A stretch of 64,000 nucleotides of DNA. It comes from Sinorhizobium saheli (GTDB taxonomy: Bacteria > Pseudomonadota > Alphaproteobacteria > Rhizobiales > Rhizobiaceae). Made by a program: the position numbers and the translations under genes. This document shows, one piece after another, positions 24,192 to 33,125 of the stretch. The stretch lies in NCBI RefSeq assembly GCF_001651875.1, contig NZ_LNQB01000073.1, positions 124,001-188,000 of the forward strand, given 5' to 3'. The notes under the pieces were generated by a model. That model made no database searches. It was given only the letters and a program-made list of their open reading frames with translations, and had not been told where the DNA came from. Numbering within the stretch: the first letter of the stretch is position 1; every line of letters starts with the position of its first letter.

Positions 24192-25694
24192 ATGGACAAA
24201 CGAATCTCTTCAAACTCCGTTCTTTCCACCGTCACTCCTGAACCTTTCGAGCCGCAGTTCTTCGAAGACCCGGCCAGCGCCGTCGATTGCCTCGAGGCAC
24301 TTTACGAGCGCAATACGCGCTTCCTGCGCGAGGCCTTCGAGGGGCTCGGCAGAAGCGGCAAGCCGCTCACCCGCTTCCGTGCCTGCTATCCGCAGGTCGG
24401 CATCGAGACGAGCAGCTTCGGCCATGTCGATTCGCGGCTCTCCTTCGGCTACGTCAGCGCCCCCGGCGTCTATACGACGACGATTACGCATCCGCGGCTC
24501 TTCCGCCACTACCTGAAGGAACAGCTCGGCCTTCTGATGCGCAACCACGGCGTCGGCGTCACGGTGTCGGAATCCTCGACGCCGATCCCGCTCCATTTCG
24601 CGTTCGGAGAGGGCGCCCATGTGGAGGCATCGGCGGCCGAGAGCATCGACATTCCGCTGCGCGACCTGTTCGATGCGCCGGATCTCACGACCACCGACGA
24701 CGAGATCGCCAACGGCTCCTACGAGCCGGGCCCGGGCGAACCGACGCCGCTCGCGCCGTTTACGGCCCAGCGGATCGACTACTCGCTCGCCCGCCTCAGC
24801 CATTATACGGCGACCAGTGCCGCACATTTCCAGAACTTCGTGCTCTTCACCAACTACCAGTTCTATGTCGACGAGTTCTGCGCCTGGGCGCGCCAGCAGA
24901 TGGCGGAGGGCGGCAACGGCTATACGGCTTTCGTCGAACCCGGCAACATCGTCACCCCGGCGGGCGCCGACAAGCCCGACGCGGACTATGCGCTCGCCCG
25001 CATGCCGCAGATGCCGGCCTATCACCTGAAGAAGAAGGGGCACGGCGGCATCACCATGGTCAATATCGGCGTCGGCCCGTCCAACGCCAAGACGATCACC
25101 GACCACATTGCCGTTCTCCGGCCGCATGTATGGCTGATGCTCGGCCATTGCGCCGGGCTTCGCAACAGCCAGCGGCTCGGCGACTACGTGCTGGCGCACG
25201 CCTATATGCGCGAAGACCACGTGCTCGACGACGACCTGCCCGTCTGGATCCCCTTGCCCGCACTGGCTGAGGTTCAGGTGGCGCTGCAGGATGCGGTGGC
25301 GGAGGTGACGGGCTACAAGGGCTACGACCTCAAGCGGATCATGCGCACGGGGACGGTTGCGACCATCGACAACCGCAACTGGGAACTGCGCGACCAGCGC
25401 GGCCCGGTCAAGCGCCTGTCGCAGGCGCGCGCCATTGCGCTCGACATGGAATCGGCGACGATCGCCGCCAATGGCTTCCGCTTCCGCGTGCCCTATGGAA
25501 CGCTGCTCTGCGTCTCCGACAAGCCGCTGCACGGCGAACTGAAGCTGCCGGGCATGGCGACGGCCTTCTACCGCACACAGGTGAGCCAGCATCTGAAGAT
25601 CGGCATCCTGGCGCTGCAGAAGCTCGCGGCAATGCCGCCGGAGAAGCTGCACTCGCGCAAGCTCAGAAGCTTCTACGAGACCTCGTTCCAGTAG
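24192..25694 (+). CDS. amn: AMP nucleosidase
   Basis: A 500-residue cytosolic enzyme that hydrolyses AMP to adenine and ribose 5-phosphate. The N-terminal domain (about 1-190) is the Amn-specific regulatory part (RFRACYPQVGIETSSFGHVD). The C-terminal part is the nucleoside-phosphorylase fold, with NIGVGPSNAKTITDHIAVLR near 290-309, LGHCAGLRNSQ near 316-326 and LDMESATIAANGFRF near 417-431 around the substrate pocket. Length and order fit the family throughout. It converges with the next gene only 10 bp away. Confidence 0.93.
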   Translation: MDKRISSNSVLSTVTPEPFEPQFFEDPASAVDCLEALYERNTRFLREAFEGLGRSGKPLTRFRACYPQVGIETSSFGHVDSRLSFGYVSAPGVYTTTITHPRLFRHYLKEQLGLLMRNHGVGVTVSESSTPIPLHFAFGEGAHVEASAAESIDIPLRDLFDAPDLTTTDDEIANGSYEPGPGEPTPLAPFTAQRIDYSLARLSHYTATSAAHFQNFVLFTNYQFYVDEFCAWARQQMAEGGNGYTAFVEPGNIVTPAGADKPDADYALARMPQMPAYHLKKKGHGGITMVNIGVGPSNAKTITDHIAVLRPHVWLMLGHCAGLRNSQRLGDYVLAHAYMREDHVLDDDLPVWIPLPALAEVQVALQDAVAEVTGYKGYDLKRIMRTGTVATIDNRNWELRDQRGPVKRLSQARAIALDMESATIAANGFRFRVPYGTLLCVSDKPLHGELKLPGMATAFYRTQVSQHLKIGILALQKLAAMPPEKLHSRKLRSFYETSFQ

Positions 25695-25704
25695 CGCCGG
25701 ACGC

Positions 25705-26661
25705 TCACGTCTTCGGTTTCAGCGCCAGGGACAGCAGCGTGCCGGCGACGGCCGAGACGATCACCAGGAGATGAGCGTTGACGCTCGCGCGGCCGAGCGT
25801 CTCGAGCGTCACCTGGTCCGTCGCAGCGCCGAGGGACACGGCCCCCGCGACGATCGCCGCCGCATAGGTGCCGACCCCGGCCGGCGCGTGCACCGGCAGG
25901 ACCGAAGAGAGCTCGCCGCCGAGCGCGCCGCCGAACGCGGCGGCCAGCGGCGCCACGCCCATGATGGCGAGCACCCAGGCCAGCACCACCACCTTGACCG
26001 CCCAGTTCACGAGCGTCATCGTCCAGGCGCGCATAAAGGCAGGAAGGTCGTCCGGCAAGCCCGCCTCGACTTCGTCAAGCATGGTCGCGAACCTTGCCGG
26101 CGCCAGGCCTCGGGCCACCGTGAGTGCCCGCCCCTTCATGAGAAAGAAGGCAAACGGTGACAGGAAAGCGACCAGCCAGAGAAGCCAGTCGACCGCCCGG
26201 TGGCCGCGGTCGACCACCAATCCTATCGCTGCGACCGTGAGCAGGGCATGAAGATCCAGAAGCCGCATCACCAGGAGCGCCGACGTGCCGCGCACCAGGG
26301 GAATGCCGAATTCGGTGCGCATGAGCAATGGAAAGCTCGTCTCGCCGGCTCTGAAGGGCAGCATGATGTTGAGCAGGTTATGGACTTGCGTCACCCGGAA
26401 AAGCGAGAGGAAGCGGCCCCTGGTCTGATCCGGAAAATAGTCGCGGATGCGGTGGCAGCGGATGAAATAGGTCGCGACGAGCAGGCCGAGCGCCGGCAGG
26501 ATCGACGAAAGCCCGAGCTCGGCCCACTGGCTGACGAGGGTCGCCCAGCCCCAGACCCACTCGACGAAAATCGCATAAGCCGCTATTGCCGCCACGGAAA
26601 CCAGTGCCATGCGGTTGCGCTTGAGCCACGACTGCCGGCTGAACTGCAAGTTCGAATTCAT
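25705..26661 (-). CDS. Lysylphosphatidylglycerol synthase TM-region/flippase-like membrane protein
   Basis: A 318-residue protein with about seven or eight membrane segments. FRAGETSFPLLMR near residues 105-117 and LPVHAPAGVGTYAAAIVAG near 255-273 are the signatures of the MprF-flippase-like UPF0104 family. There is no lysyltransferase domain, so it is not a full MprF. It is divergent from the GT2/GT39 pair, which suggests a part in lipid or glycolipid handling, by context only. The start at 26661 or 26685 is uncertain. Confidence 0.8.
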   Translation of the reverse strand: MNSNLQFSRQSWLKRNRMALVSVAAIAAYAIFVEWVWGWATLVSQWAELGLSSILPALGLLVATYFIRCHRIRDYFPDQTRGRFLSLFRVTQVHNLLNIMLPFRAGETSFPLLMRTEFGIPLVRGTSALLVMRLLDLHALLTVAAIGLVVDRGHRAVDWLLWLVAFLSPFAFFLMKGRALTVARGLAPARFATMLDEVEAGLPDDLPAFMRAWTMTLVNWAVKVVVLAWVLAIMGVAPLAAAFGGALGGELSSVLPVHAPAGVGTYAAAIVAGAVSLGAATDQVTLETLGRASVNAHLLVIVSAVAGTLLSLALKPKT

Positions 26662-26756
26662 GAGACACGGATTTCCTGTAGCCATCCCTGCAATTCGGCG
26701 TTGGTTATCACCGTTAACTGTGCAAGAAAACCTGCGAGCACACCGGAGACCGCCCC

Positions 26757-27776
26757 TTGAATCACATTGAAGAACCCGTGAAGGCCATGACCGAGGCGGT
26801 GGAGGCGATCGCGCTGTCCGTCGTCGTGCCGGTGTTCAACGAGGAGGAAAGCGTCGGCCCGCTGGTGACGCGCATCCAGGAGGCGATGGCGGCCTTCTCC
26901 AAGCCCTGGGAGCTGATCCTCATCGATGACGGCAGCACCGACCAGACCTTGCCGAACGCCCGCAGGGAGCTTTCGCGGCCCGACCTCAGACTGAAGATCA
27001 TCGAGCTCCAGAAGAATTTCGGCCAGACCGCGGCAATGCAGGCAGGCATCGACGCTGCTGCCGGCCGGCTGATCGCGACGCTCGACGGCGACCTGCAGAA
27101 CGATCCGGCCGACATTCCCCGGATGGTCGAGGCAATCGAGGAGCGCGGACTCGACCTCCTTGTCGGATGGCGGAAGAACCGCCGCGACGGCCTCATACTG
27201 CGGAAAATCCCGTCCTGGTGCGCCAATTTCCTGATCGGCAAGATCACCGGCGTGAAGCTTCACGACTACGGCTGCAGCCTGAAGATCTATCGCAGCTCGA
27301 TCATCAAACAGGTCAAGCTGATGGGGGAAATGCATCGCTTCATCCCGGCCTGGGTCGCCGGCGTCGTGCCGAGCAGCCGGATCGGCGAAATGCCGGTCAC
27401 CCATCATGCCCGCCACTTCGGCACCTCCAAATACGGCATCTCGCGCACCTTCCGGGTGATACTCGATCTCCTCGCGGTGCTGTTCTTCATGCGCTACAAG
27501 GCGCGCCCGGGGCACTTCTTCGGCTCCATCGGGCTTGCCGCCGGGGGCTTGAGCGGCCTCATCCTGTTCTATCTCGCGATCGACAAGTTCATTTTCGGCA
27601 ACGATATCGGCACGCGCCCGATGCTGCTCGTCGGCGTGATGCTGTTCCTGTCCTCGATCCAGCTCATCACCACCGGCATTCTTTCGGAAATGATGGCGCG
27701 CGCCTATTTCAACGACGACGAGACCACGAGCTATATCGTGCGCCAGGTCTTCGAGCAGGAGCGGCCGAATGCTTGA
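26757..27776 (+). CDS. Family 2 glycosyltransferase, polyprenyl-phosphate sugar synthase type
   Basis: A protein of about 339 residues with a cytosolic GT-A domain: VVVPVFNEEESVG near 22-34, LIDDGSTD near 54-61 and TLDGDLQNDP near 106-115 (nucleotide-sugar and metal binding). Two C-terminal membrane helices follow (about 256-280, 290-312). This is the ArnC/RgtE/GtrB layout that makes a polyprenyl-phosphate sugar donor. It overlaps the GT39 gene by 8 bp, giving a donor-maker and user pair. The TTG at 26757 follows CGGAG; ATG 26787 is an alternative start. Confidence 0.85.
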   Translation: MNHIEEPVKAMTEAVEAIALSVVVPVFNEEESVGPLVTRIQEAMAAFSKPWELILIDDGSTDQTLPNARRELSRPDLRLKIIELQKNFGQTAAMQAGIDAAAGRLIATLDGDLQNDPADIPRMVEAIEERGLDLLVGWRKNRRDGLILRKIPSWCANFLIGKITGVKLHDYGCSLKIYRSSIIKQVKLMGEMHRFIPAWVAGVVPSSRIGEMPVTHHARHFGTSKYGISRTFRVILDLLAVLFFMRYKARPGHFFGSIGLAAGGLSGLILFYLAIDKFIFGNDIGTRPMLLVGVMLFLSSIQLITTGILSEMMARAYFNDDETTSYIVRQVFEQERPNA

Positions 27777-29256
27777 GACGATCGATCGGCGGCCCGGTGC
27801 GGTCGCCCTGGCGGTCGCCGGCTATTTCCTGCTGTGCATCACGCTGCGCCTTGCCGTCTCGAATTCGCTCGAGATCGACGAGGCCGAACAGGCTTTTCTG
27901 TCGCAGTTCCTATTGCTCGGATACGGGCCGCAGCCGCCCTTCTATAACTGGCTGCAATACGGGCTCGCGCAGGCGATCGGCACGTCGCTCGCGACGATGA
28001 CGATCCTCAAGAACGGCCTCCTTTTTCTCTGCTGCCTCTTCTACGGCCTGGCCGCGCGGCACGTTCTCGAGGATCGGCGCCTCTCGGCGACCGCCATGCT
28101 CGGCGTCCTGACGCTGCCGCCGGTTTTCCTGCTGGCGCAGCGCGACCTCTCGCACACGGTCGCCGCGCTTTTTGCCGTCTCGCTTTTTCTTTACGGCTTC
28201 CTGAAGACGCTCACGCGACCGAGCCTCTTTTCCTACCTCGTGACCGGGGTGGCCGTCGGCATCGGCTTGATCGCAAAGTACAACTTCGTGCTCCTGCCGC
28301 TCGCCGCGATCCTCGCCGTCCTGCCGGAGGCCAAGCTCAGGGCGCGCATCCTCGATTGGCGCATCCTGGCCGCCATCGCGGTCGCCTGCCTGATAACGCT
28401 GCCGCACGGCTTCTGGATACTGCAAAATCTCGATTTCGCATCGAGCGGCACCCTGAACGAGATGCGGGAACGCGAAGCGGAAGGGCCCCTGCTCCAGGCC
28501 CTGCACGGTGTCTATTCGCTCGGCTCAGCGATCGTCGGCGGCAGCCTTGTCCCGCTTCTTTTCTTCGGTATCGCCTTTCGCGGCAACATCCGCGCGATCT
28601 GGCAGGTCGAAAGCCAGTGGAGCCGGATCATCGGGCGCATGATCGCCCTATGCCTCGCCGCCGTGCTCGTGATCGTGCTCGGGTTAGCGGCGACCCATGT
28701 GCGCGAGAAGTGGCTGGTCCTCTTTCTCGTCCTGATTCCGCTCTATCTCAGCGTCAAGATCGAGGCGGCGGATATCGACCCCACGGCCGGCTTCAGGCGA
28801 TTTGCCCTCATGGTCGGCTTCGTGGTCGTGACCGCCCTCGTCGTCGTTTCCGCGCGGGCGATCGTGCGCCCGTGGTTCGGAGCCTATTCGCGACTGAACA
28901 TCCCCTATGCCGCGCTGGTCGATGCGGTGACGGAGGCGGAAGGCGGGCGGCCCGCGCTCGTCCTCACCAATGACAAGCAAATAGCCGGAAACATCCGCAC
29001 GCTCATCGCCGAAGCGGCCGTTGCGATGCCGAGGCTGTCGAATCCGCTCCCCATCGACCTGTCGAAACGGCCGCTTCTGGCAGTCTGGCACGACGATGCG
29101 AACCCGGCACCGCCAATGCCCGACCTTCTCAAGGACGCGCTCAAGGCATCGGGCGTGCCGGAGGCGGCGATCACGCCGCGCAACCTTGCCCTGCCCTATC
29201 TCTACGGCTCCGGTTCGGATCGCTACGCCTTCAGTTACGTCTGGGTCTCGAAGTAG
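27769..29256 (+). CDS. Family 39-type membrane glycosyltransferase (ArnT/Rgt-like)
   Basis: A 495-residue polytopic membrane enzyme with roughly ten helices in residues 10-360 and a C-terminal periplasmic domain. LEIDEAEQAF near 36-45 is the acidic first-loop motif of GT39/ArnT-type transferases, which use polyprenyl-phosphate sugars on the periplasmic face. Overlap with the GT2 gene suggests joint synthesis and transfer of one sugar to lipid A, the LPS core or another lipid. Rhizobial RgtABCD enzymes that add galacturonic acid are a plausible model, but the sugar cannot be read here. Confidence 0.8.
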   Translation: MLETIDRRPGAVALAVAGYFLLCITLRLAVSNSLEIDEAEQAFLSQFLLLGYGPQPPFYNWLQYGLAQAIGTSLATMTILKNGLLFLCCLFYGLAARHVLEDRRLSATAMLGVLTLPPVFLLAQRDLSHTVAALFAVSLFLYGFLKTLTRPSLFSYLVTGVAVGIGLIAKYNFVLLPLAAILAVLPEAKLRARILDWRILAAIAVACLITLPHGFWILQNLDFASSGTLNEMREREAEGPLLQALHGVYSLGSAIVGGSLVPLLFFGIAFRGNIRAIWQVESQWSRIIGRMIALCLAAVLVIVLGLAATHVREKWLVLFLVLIPLYLSVKIEAADIDPTAGFRRFALMVGFVVVTALVVVSARAIVRPWFGAYSRLNIPYAALVDAVTEAEGGRPALVLTNDKQIAGNIRTLIAEAAVAMPRLSNPLPIDLSKRPLLAVWHDDANPAPPMPDLLKDALKASGVPEAAITPRNLALPYLYGSGSDRYAFSYVWVSK

Positions 29257-29264
29257 AGCGGGCG

Positions 29265-30167
29265 CTACTCCGAACCGACCAGCAGCTTCAATTCGCCGGG
29301 GTGGATACGAAGCGCAACGTCGCGCCGCGCCAGCGGCAGCAGCTCGCCGTCGATAACGCAGTTGATCTTGCGATCCACCTTCGGGAAATGCAGGTCGACG
29401 GCGAGCGCGCTCGTTTCGGTGATGAGGCGACTGCCGCGGAATTTGCCGCGCAGGATGTCGAAGGCGAGCTTCACGACGCCCGCCGGACGCAAGGGCGGCG
29501 CCGTGTAGAAACCCAGGTGCCCGCTCGTCAGGTCGTCCGCATACATGAGCGTGTCGTGGCCGAAGGGGTTGTTGGAGACGGAGATCGCGGACACATGCCG
29601 TCGCTCGCGATGCCCGTCCGCATCGAACTCGATTTCGAAATCCGGCGGGTTGAAGACGACGCCCACGGCGGCACGCACACTGGCGCCGATCTTGCCGAGG
29701 CGCGATGCGAACCGGTAGGACTCGCGATAGCGCACCATCCGCGCGTGAAGCCCCATCGAAAACTGATGCACGAACGCCCGGCCGTCGGCACTGCCGATAT
29801 CGGCATCAATGATCCTGCCCCTGGCAAGAACCTCGGGCGCCTTCCAGATGTCGAGCGGCAGCTTCAGCGAGCGCGCGAAGAGGTTCATCGTTCCGGCAGG
29901 GATGACCCCGAGCGGCATGCCGTTTCTCCAGGCGACGGCCGCGGCGGCGGAAATCGTGCCGTCACCGCCGCCGGCGACGATCGCATCGAGATCGCCCCGC
30001 CGGCAGGCCGTCTCCAGGGCATGCTGCATCTCGCTCGCCCCAACGGCGGCGATCTCGATCTCATGTCCGGCCGTACGGAAGGCCTCCTCGACCTGCCTGC
30101 CATAGGCCTCCATGTCGGTCGTTCGGAAAGTCCCCCCATCTCGATTGAAGATGGCTTTAACTTTCAA
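29265..30167 (-). CDS. Diacylglycerol/sphingosine kinase family protein
   Basis: A 300-residue protein of the DAGK catalytic fold. AIVAGGGDGTISAAA near residues 62-76 is the ATP-binding GGDGT motif and PAGTMNLFARSL near 90-101 the next conserved block. The C-terminal half is the beta-sandwich domain of YegS/DgkB proteins. It probably phosphorylates a lipid with a free hydroxyl. It converges with the GT39 gene (8 bp apart), extending an envelope-lipid neighbourhood. Confidence 0.85.
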   Translation of the reverse strand: MKVKAIFNRDGGTFRTTDMEAYGRQVEEAFRTAGHEIEIAAVGASEMQHALETACRRGDLDAIVAGGGDGTISAAAAVAWRNGMPLGVIPAGTMNLFARSLKLPLDIWKAPEVLARGRIIDADIGSADGRAFVHQFSMGLHARMVRYRESYRFASRLGKIGASVRAAVGVVFNPPDFEIEFDADGHRERRHVSAISVSNNPFGHDTLMYADDLTSGHLGFYTAPPLRPAGVVKLAFDILRGKFRGSRLITETSALAVDLHFPKVDRKINCVIDGELLPLARRDVALRIHPGELKLLVGSE

Positions 30168-30245
30168 TGATTGTTTTCTCCGGTCATCCGAGGGCGTCTC
30201 GACCTCTCAGATAAGCGCGGCGACGGGGGTTTCCAGAGGAAGCGA

Positions 30246-30653
30246 TCAGGCGGGCTCAAATTTAGATCGCGAAACCGGCGGGGATTCGAGCGGCTTCAGC
30301 ACCATGCGCTCGCCGTCGCAGAGGACATTCTCATCGCCCCAGGCCTTCAGGGCCATGATCACGGGCCTCAGGCTCTCTCCCCTCCGCGTCAAGGCGTAGT
30401 CGACGCGCGGCGGGACGACCGCGAAGACCGTCCGAGACAGGAGCTCCGCCTCCTCCAGTTCGCGCAATTGCTTGGTCAGCATCCGCTGCGTCACGCTCGG
30501 CACGCGCCGACGCAGTTCGTTGAAGCGCAACGTGCCCTCGAGCATCAGATGATAGAGGATGACGCCCTTCCATTTGCCGTCGATGAAGCTCAGCGTCGAC
30601 TCCACGGGGCAACCCGGGAATTTGTTTGTCAGTTTCGCGCGCGGTCGGGACAT
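30246..30653 (-). CDS. HxlR-family transcriptional regulator
   Basis: A 135-residue winged-helix regulator. [22 protein letters not shown] falls at about 13-34, with the conserved cysteine near residue 13 that often senses electrophiles or oxidants. [20 protein letters not shown] near 57-76 is the recognition region. It is divergent from a quinone-oxidoreductase-like gene 102 bp away, a common arrangement in which the regulator represses the neighbour until a reactive compound appears. ATG 30653 with AAGGA upstream is preferred; the open frame continues upstream without meaning. Confidence 0.88.
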   Translation of the reverse strand: MSRPRAKLTNKFPGCPVESTLSFIDGKWKGVILYHLMLEGTLRFNELRRRVPSVTQRMLTKQLRELEEAELLSRTVFAVVPPRVDYALTRRGESLRPVIMALKAWGDENVLCDGERMVLKPLESPPVSRSKFEPA

Positions 30654-30755
30654 GGACGGTATCCTTTTCGACACTATAGGCCAAATTTGTGCATTCTTGT
30701 GCTCCATGAGCATAGACGCCATGTAGCTCCTGTACAATTTGCAAAGGAGTATTTC

Positions 30756-31769
30756 ATGCGTGCCATCGCCTACGAGACACCACAACCCATCGCCAACGAG
30801 ACCGCGCTGATCGATGTCGACCTGCCGGTACCGACGCCGGGGCAACACGACCTGCTGGTGGAAGTCCGTGCGGTTTCCGTCAACCCCGTCGACGTGAAGG
30901 TGCGCGCCGGCGTTCAGCCGGAGCCGGATCAACTGAAGGTTCTCGGTTGGGATGCCGCCGGCGTCGTCAAGGCGGTCGGCCCGCAGGTCACGCTCTTCCA
31001 ACCCGGCGACGAAGTGTTCTACGCCGGCGCGATCGACCGGCCCGGCACCAATGCGGAGTTCCACCTCGTCGATGAGCGGATCGTCGGACGGAAACCGAAG
31101 TCGCTCGATTTCGCCGCCGCGGCCGCATTGCCGCTGACCGCGATCACCGCCTGGGAAACGCTCTTCGACCGGCTGAGGGTCAATGATCCCGTGCCGGGCG
31201 CGGCAAACGCGGTGCTGATCATCGGCGGCGCGGGCGGCGTCGGATCGATTGCGATCCAATTGCTCCGCGCTCTCACCAATCTCACCGTCATCGCCACCGC
31301 TTCACGCCCCGAGACACGCGAATGGGTATTGAAGCTCGGTGCGCATCACGTCCTCGACCACAGCCGGCCGCTCGCCGCGGAGATCGAGCAACTTGCGCTC
31401 GGGGCACCGGCCTTCGTTTTCTCGACGACCAACACTGACAAGCACGTCGGCGAAATCGTCGAGCTGATCGCGCCGCAGGGGCGCTTCGCCCTAATCGACG
31501 ACCTGCCCGCGCTCGATGTCATGCCGTTCAAGCGCAAGTCGGTCTCGACGCACTGGGAAATGATGTTTGCCCGCCCGCTCTTCAAAACACCGGACATGAT
31601 CGAGCAGCACAACCTTTTGAACAGGGTTGCGGAGCTGGTCGACAACGGCAAGATCCGCACGACGCTCACGGAAACGCTCGGGCCGATAAATGCTGCAACG
31701 CTCAGGAAGGCGCACCAGATGATCGAAACCGGGCGCACGCGCGGTAAACTGGTGCTCGCCGGTTTTTGA
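30756..31769 (+). CDS. Zinc-type alcohol dehydrogenase-like / quinone oxidoreductase
   Basis: A 337-residue medium-chain dehydrogenase/reductase. The N-terminal GroES-like domain ([12 protein letters not shown] near 41-52, GWDAAGVV near 63-70) lacks the zinc ligands. The Rossmann domain follows ([19 protein letters not shown] near 153-171), so the enzyme should use [21 protein letters not shown] near 123-138 matches the ZADH subfamily. AAAGGAG precedes the ATG. Likely controlled by the divergent HxlR regulator. Confidence 0.88.
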   Translation: MRAIAYETPQPIANETALIDVDLPVPTPGQHDLLVEVRAVSVNPVDVKVRAGVQPEPDQLKVLGWDAAGVVKAVGPQVTLFQPGDEVFYAGAIDRPGTNAEFHLVDERIVGRKPKSLDFAAAAALPLTAITAWETLFDRLRVNDPVPGAANAVLIIGGAGGVGSIAIQLLRALTNLTVIATASRPETREWVLKLGAHHVLDHSRPLAAEIEQLALGAPAFVFSTTNTDKHVGEIVELIAPQGRFALIDDLPALDVMPFKRKSVSTHWEMMFARPLFKTPDMIEQHNLLNRVAELVDNGKIRTTLTETLGPINAATLRKAHQMIETGRTRGKLVLAGF

Positions 31770-31787
31770 TAGGATCGTCTGAGGTCC

Positions 31788-32060
31788 CGCGGTTTTCCCG
31801 TGAGCAAGGCCCTCCCCACACGCGGGAGGGGCTACCTGCCTCGCTGTCTCCGCCTCCATATCGACGTTGGCGCCAGACCCAAAGCTTGGAAAATGGCAGC
31901 GATCACCGCGGGCGCCTACTGCATGTTTCCTTGGATCGTAGCCAATTCGAGCATAAAAACACGCAGCAATTCAAAGTATTACGGCGACCTTTGTGCGTCT
32001 GATGAGACGCACGGTGCCGTAGCCCCTCCCACCCGTGGGGAGGGGCCAAATCTGGTTCAC
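31788..32060. repeat. Repeat mosaic in the convergent gap
   Basis: The space between two convergent genes is filled by nested repeats. CCCTCCCC...GGGAGGGG dyads lie at about 31817-31841 and 32022-32048. Between them at 31919-32022 is a longer copy of the AAAGTGTTACAGCG-type repeat, here diverged to AAAGTATTACGGCG, with the dyad GCGTC-TGATGA-GACGC. No gene is supported. Confidence 0.65.
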
Positions 32061-32062
32061 CA

Positions 32063-32950
32063 CTAACCGTGCACGATCTCGCGATGCCGCTGCAGGCGGC
32101 GGCCATAGGCCTGGCTGACGCGATCGAAGATGATGGCGATGCCGACGATGGCTAGGCCGTTGAAAATGCCGAGCGTGAAGTACTGGTTGGCAATCGCCTT
32201 CAGCACCGGCTGGCCGAGGCCCTGGACGCCGATCATCGAGGCGATGACGACCATGGCGAGCGCCATCATGATGGTCTGGTTGATGCCGGCCATGATGGTG
32301 GGCAGCGCCAGCGGCATCTGCACGTTCTTCAGCTTCTGCCAGTTGGACGAGCCGAAAGCGTCGGCGGCCTCCAACACGTCCTTGTCGACCAGCCGGATGC
32401 CGAGATTGGTGAGGCGGATCATCGGCGGGATCGCATAGATGACGACCGCGATCAGGCCGGGGACCTTGCCGATACCGAGCAGCATCACCACCGGAATGAG
32501 GTAGACGAAGCTCGGCATCGTCTGCATCACGTCGAGTACCGGGTTGACGATATTCTGCACCCGATCCGAGCGCGACATGATGATGCCGAGCGGAATGCCG
32601 ATCGCGATCGACAGGACCGTACAGACGAAGATCATCGAGATCGTCTTCATCGTGTCGTCCCACATGTCGAAGTAGCCGATGACGAGCAGCGTGCCGACGG
32701 CGCCAGCGACAACCTTCCAGTTGCGGCTGGCGAGCCACGCGATCAGGGCGATCAGGATCAGGATGATCGGCCAGGGCGTGCGCGTCATGAAGCGCTCGGC
32801 CTGGATCAGAAAGAACTGCAGCGGATCAAAGAAGGATTCGATGCCGTCGCCATAGCTGCGCGTGAATGTGCGAAAACCTTCGTCGATCACCTTCTTCAAT
32901 TCTCGAAGCCGATCGCCATCCATGCTCGGAAATTTGGTTAGCCATTCCAT
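32063..32950 (-). CDS. Glycine betaine/choline-type ABC transporter permease (ProW/ChoW-like)
   Basis: A 295-residue inner-membrane permease with about seven helices between residues 58 and 275. IAIGIPLGIIMSRSDRVQNI near 115-134 and VIYAIPPMIRLTNLGIR near 170-186 are family blocks; EAADAFGSSNWQKLKNVQMP near 195-214 is the EAA loop that docks the ATPase. It follows the binding-protein gene on the same strand, separated by a hairpin. No ATP-binding subunit lies beside it in this window. Confidence 0.88.
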   Translation of the reverse strand: MEWLTKFPSMDGDRLRELKKVIDEGFRTFTRSYGDGIESFFDPLQFFLIQAERFMTRTPWPIILILIALIAWLASRNWKVVAGAVGTLLVIGYFDMWDDTMKTISMIFVCTVLSIAIGIPLGIIMSRSDRVQNIVNPVLDVMQTMPSFVYLIPVVMLLGIGKVPGLIAVVIYAIPPMIRLTNLGIRLVDKDVLEAADAFGSSNWQKLKNVQMPLALPTIMAGINQTIMMALAMVVIASMIGVQGLGQPVLKAIANQYFTLGIFNGLAIVGIAIIFDRVSQAYGRRLQRHREIVHG

Positions 32951-33083
32951 GTCGTGATTCCCCTTCGCACTTCCTCGGGCGGCCTATGATTCTTCTTGCT
33001 TCGCCGCCGGTCTTCAAACGGGATGCGCCATCATATTCCCAAACCGACAGGCGGCGAGTGAAATCGTGCGCGTCCGTAAACGA

Positions 33084-33109
33084 AACGGCGCGCTTTCACG
33101 CGCGCCGTT
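33084..33109 (-). terminator. Hairpin between binding-protein and permease genes
   Basis: A 10-bp stem AACGGCGCGC / GCGCGCCGTT with a 6-base loop. On the minus strand it is followed by a modest T-rich stretch (TTCGTTTACG). It probably attenuates or processes the transcript so that the binding protein is made in excess over the permease. Confidence 0.6.
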
Positions 33110-33125
33110 CGTCCTGATCAGCCGA

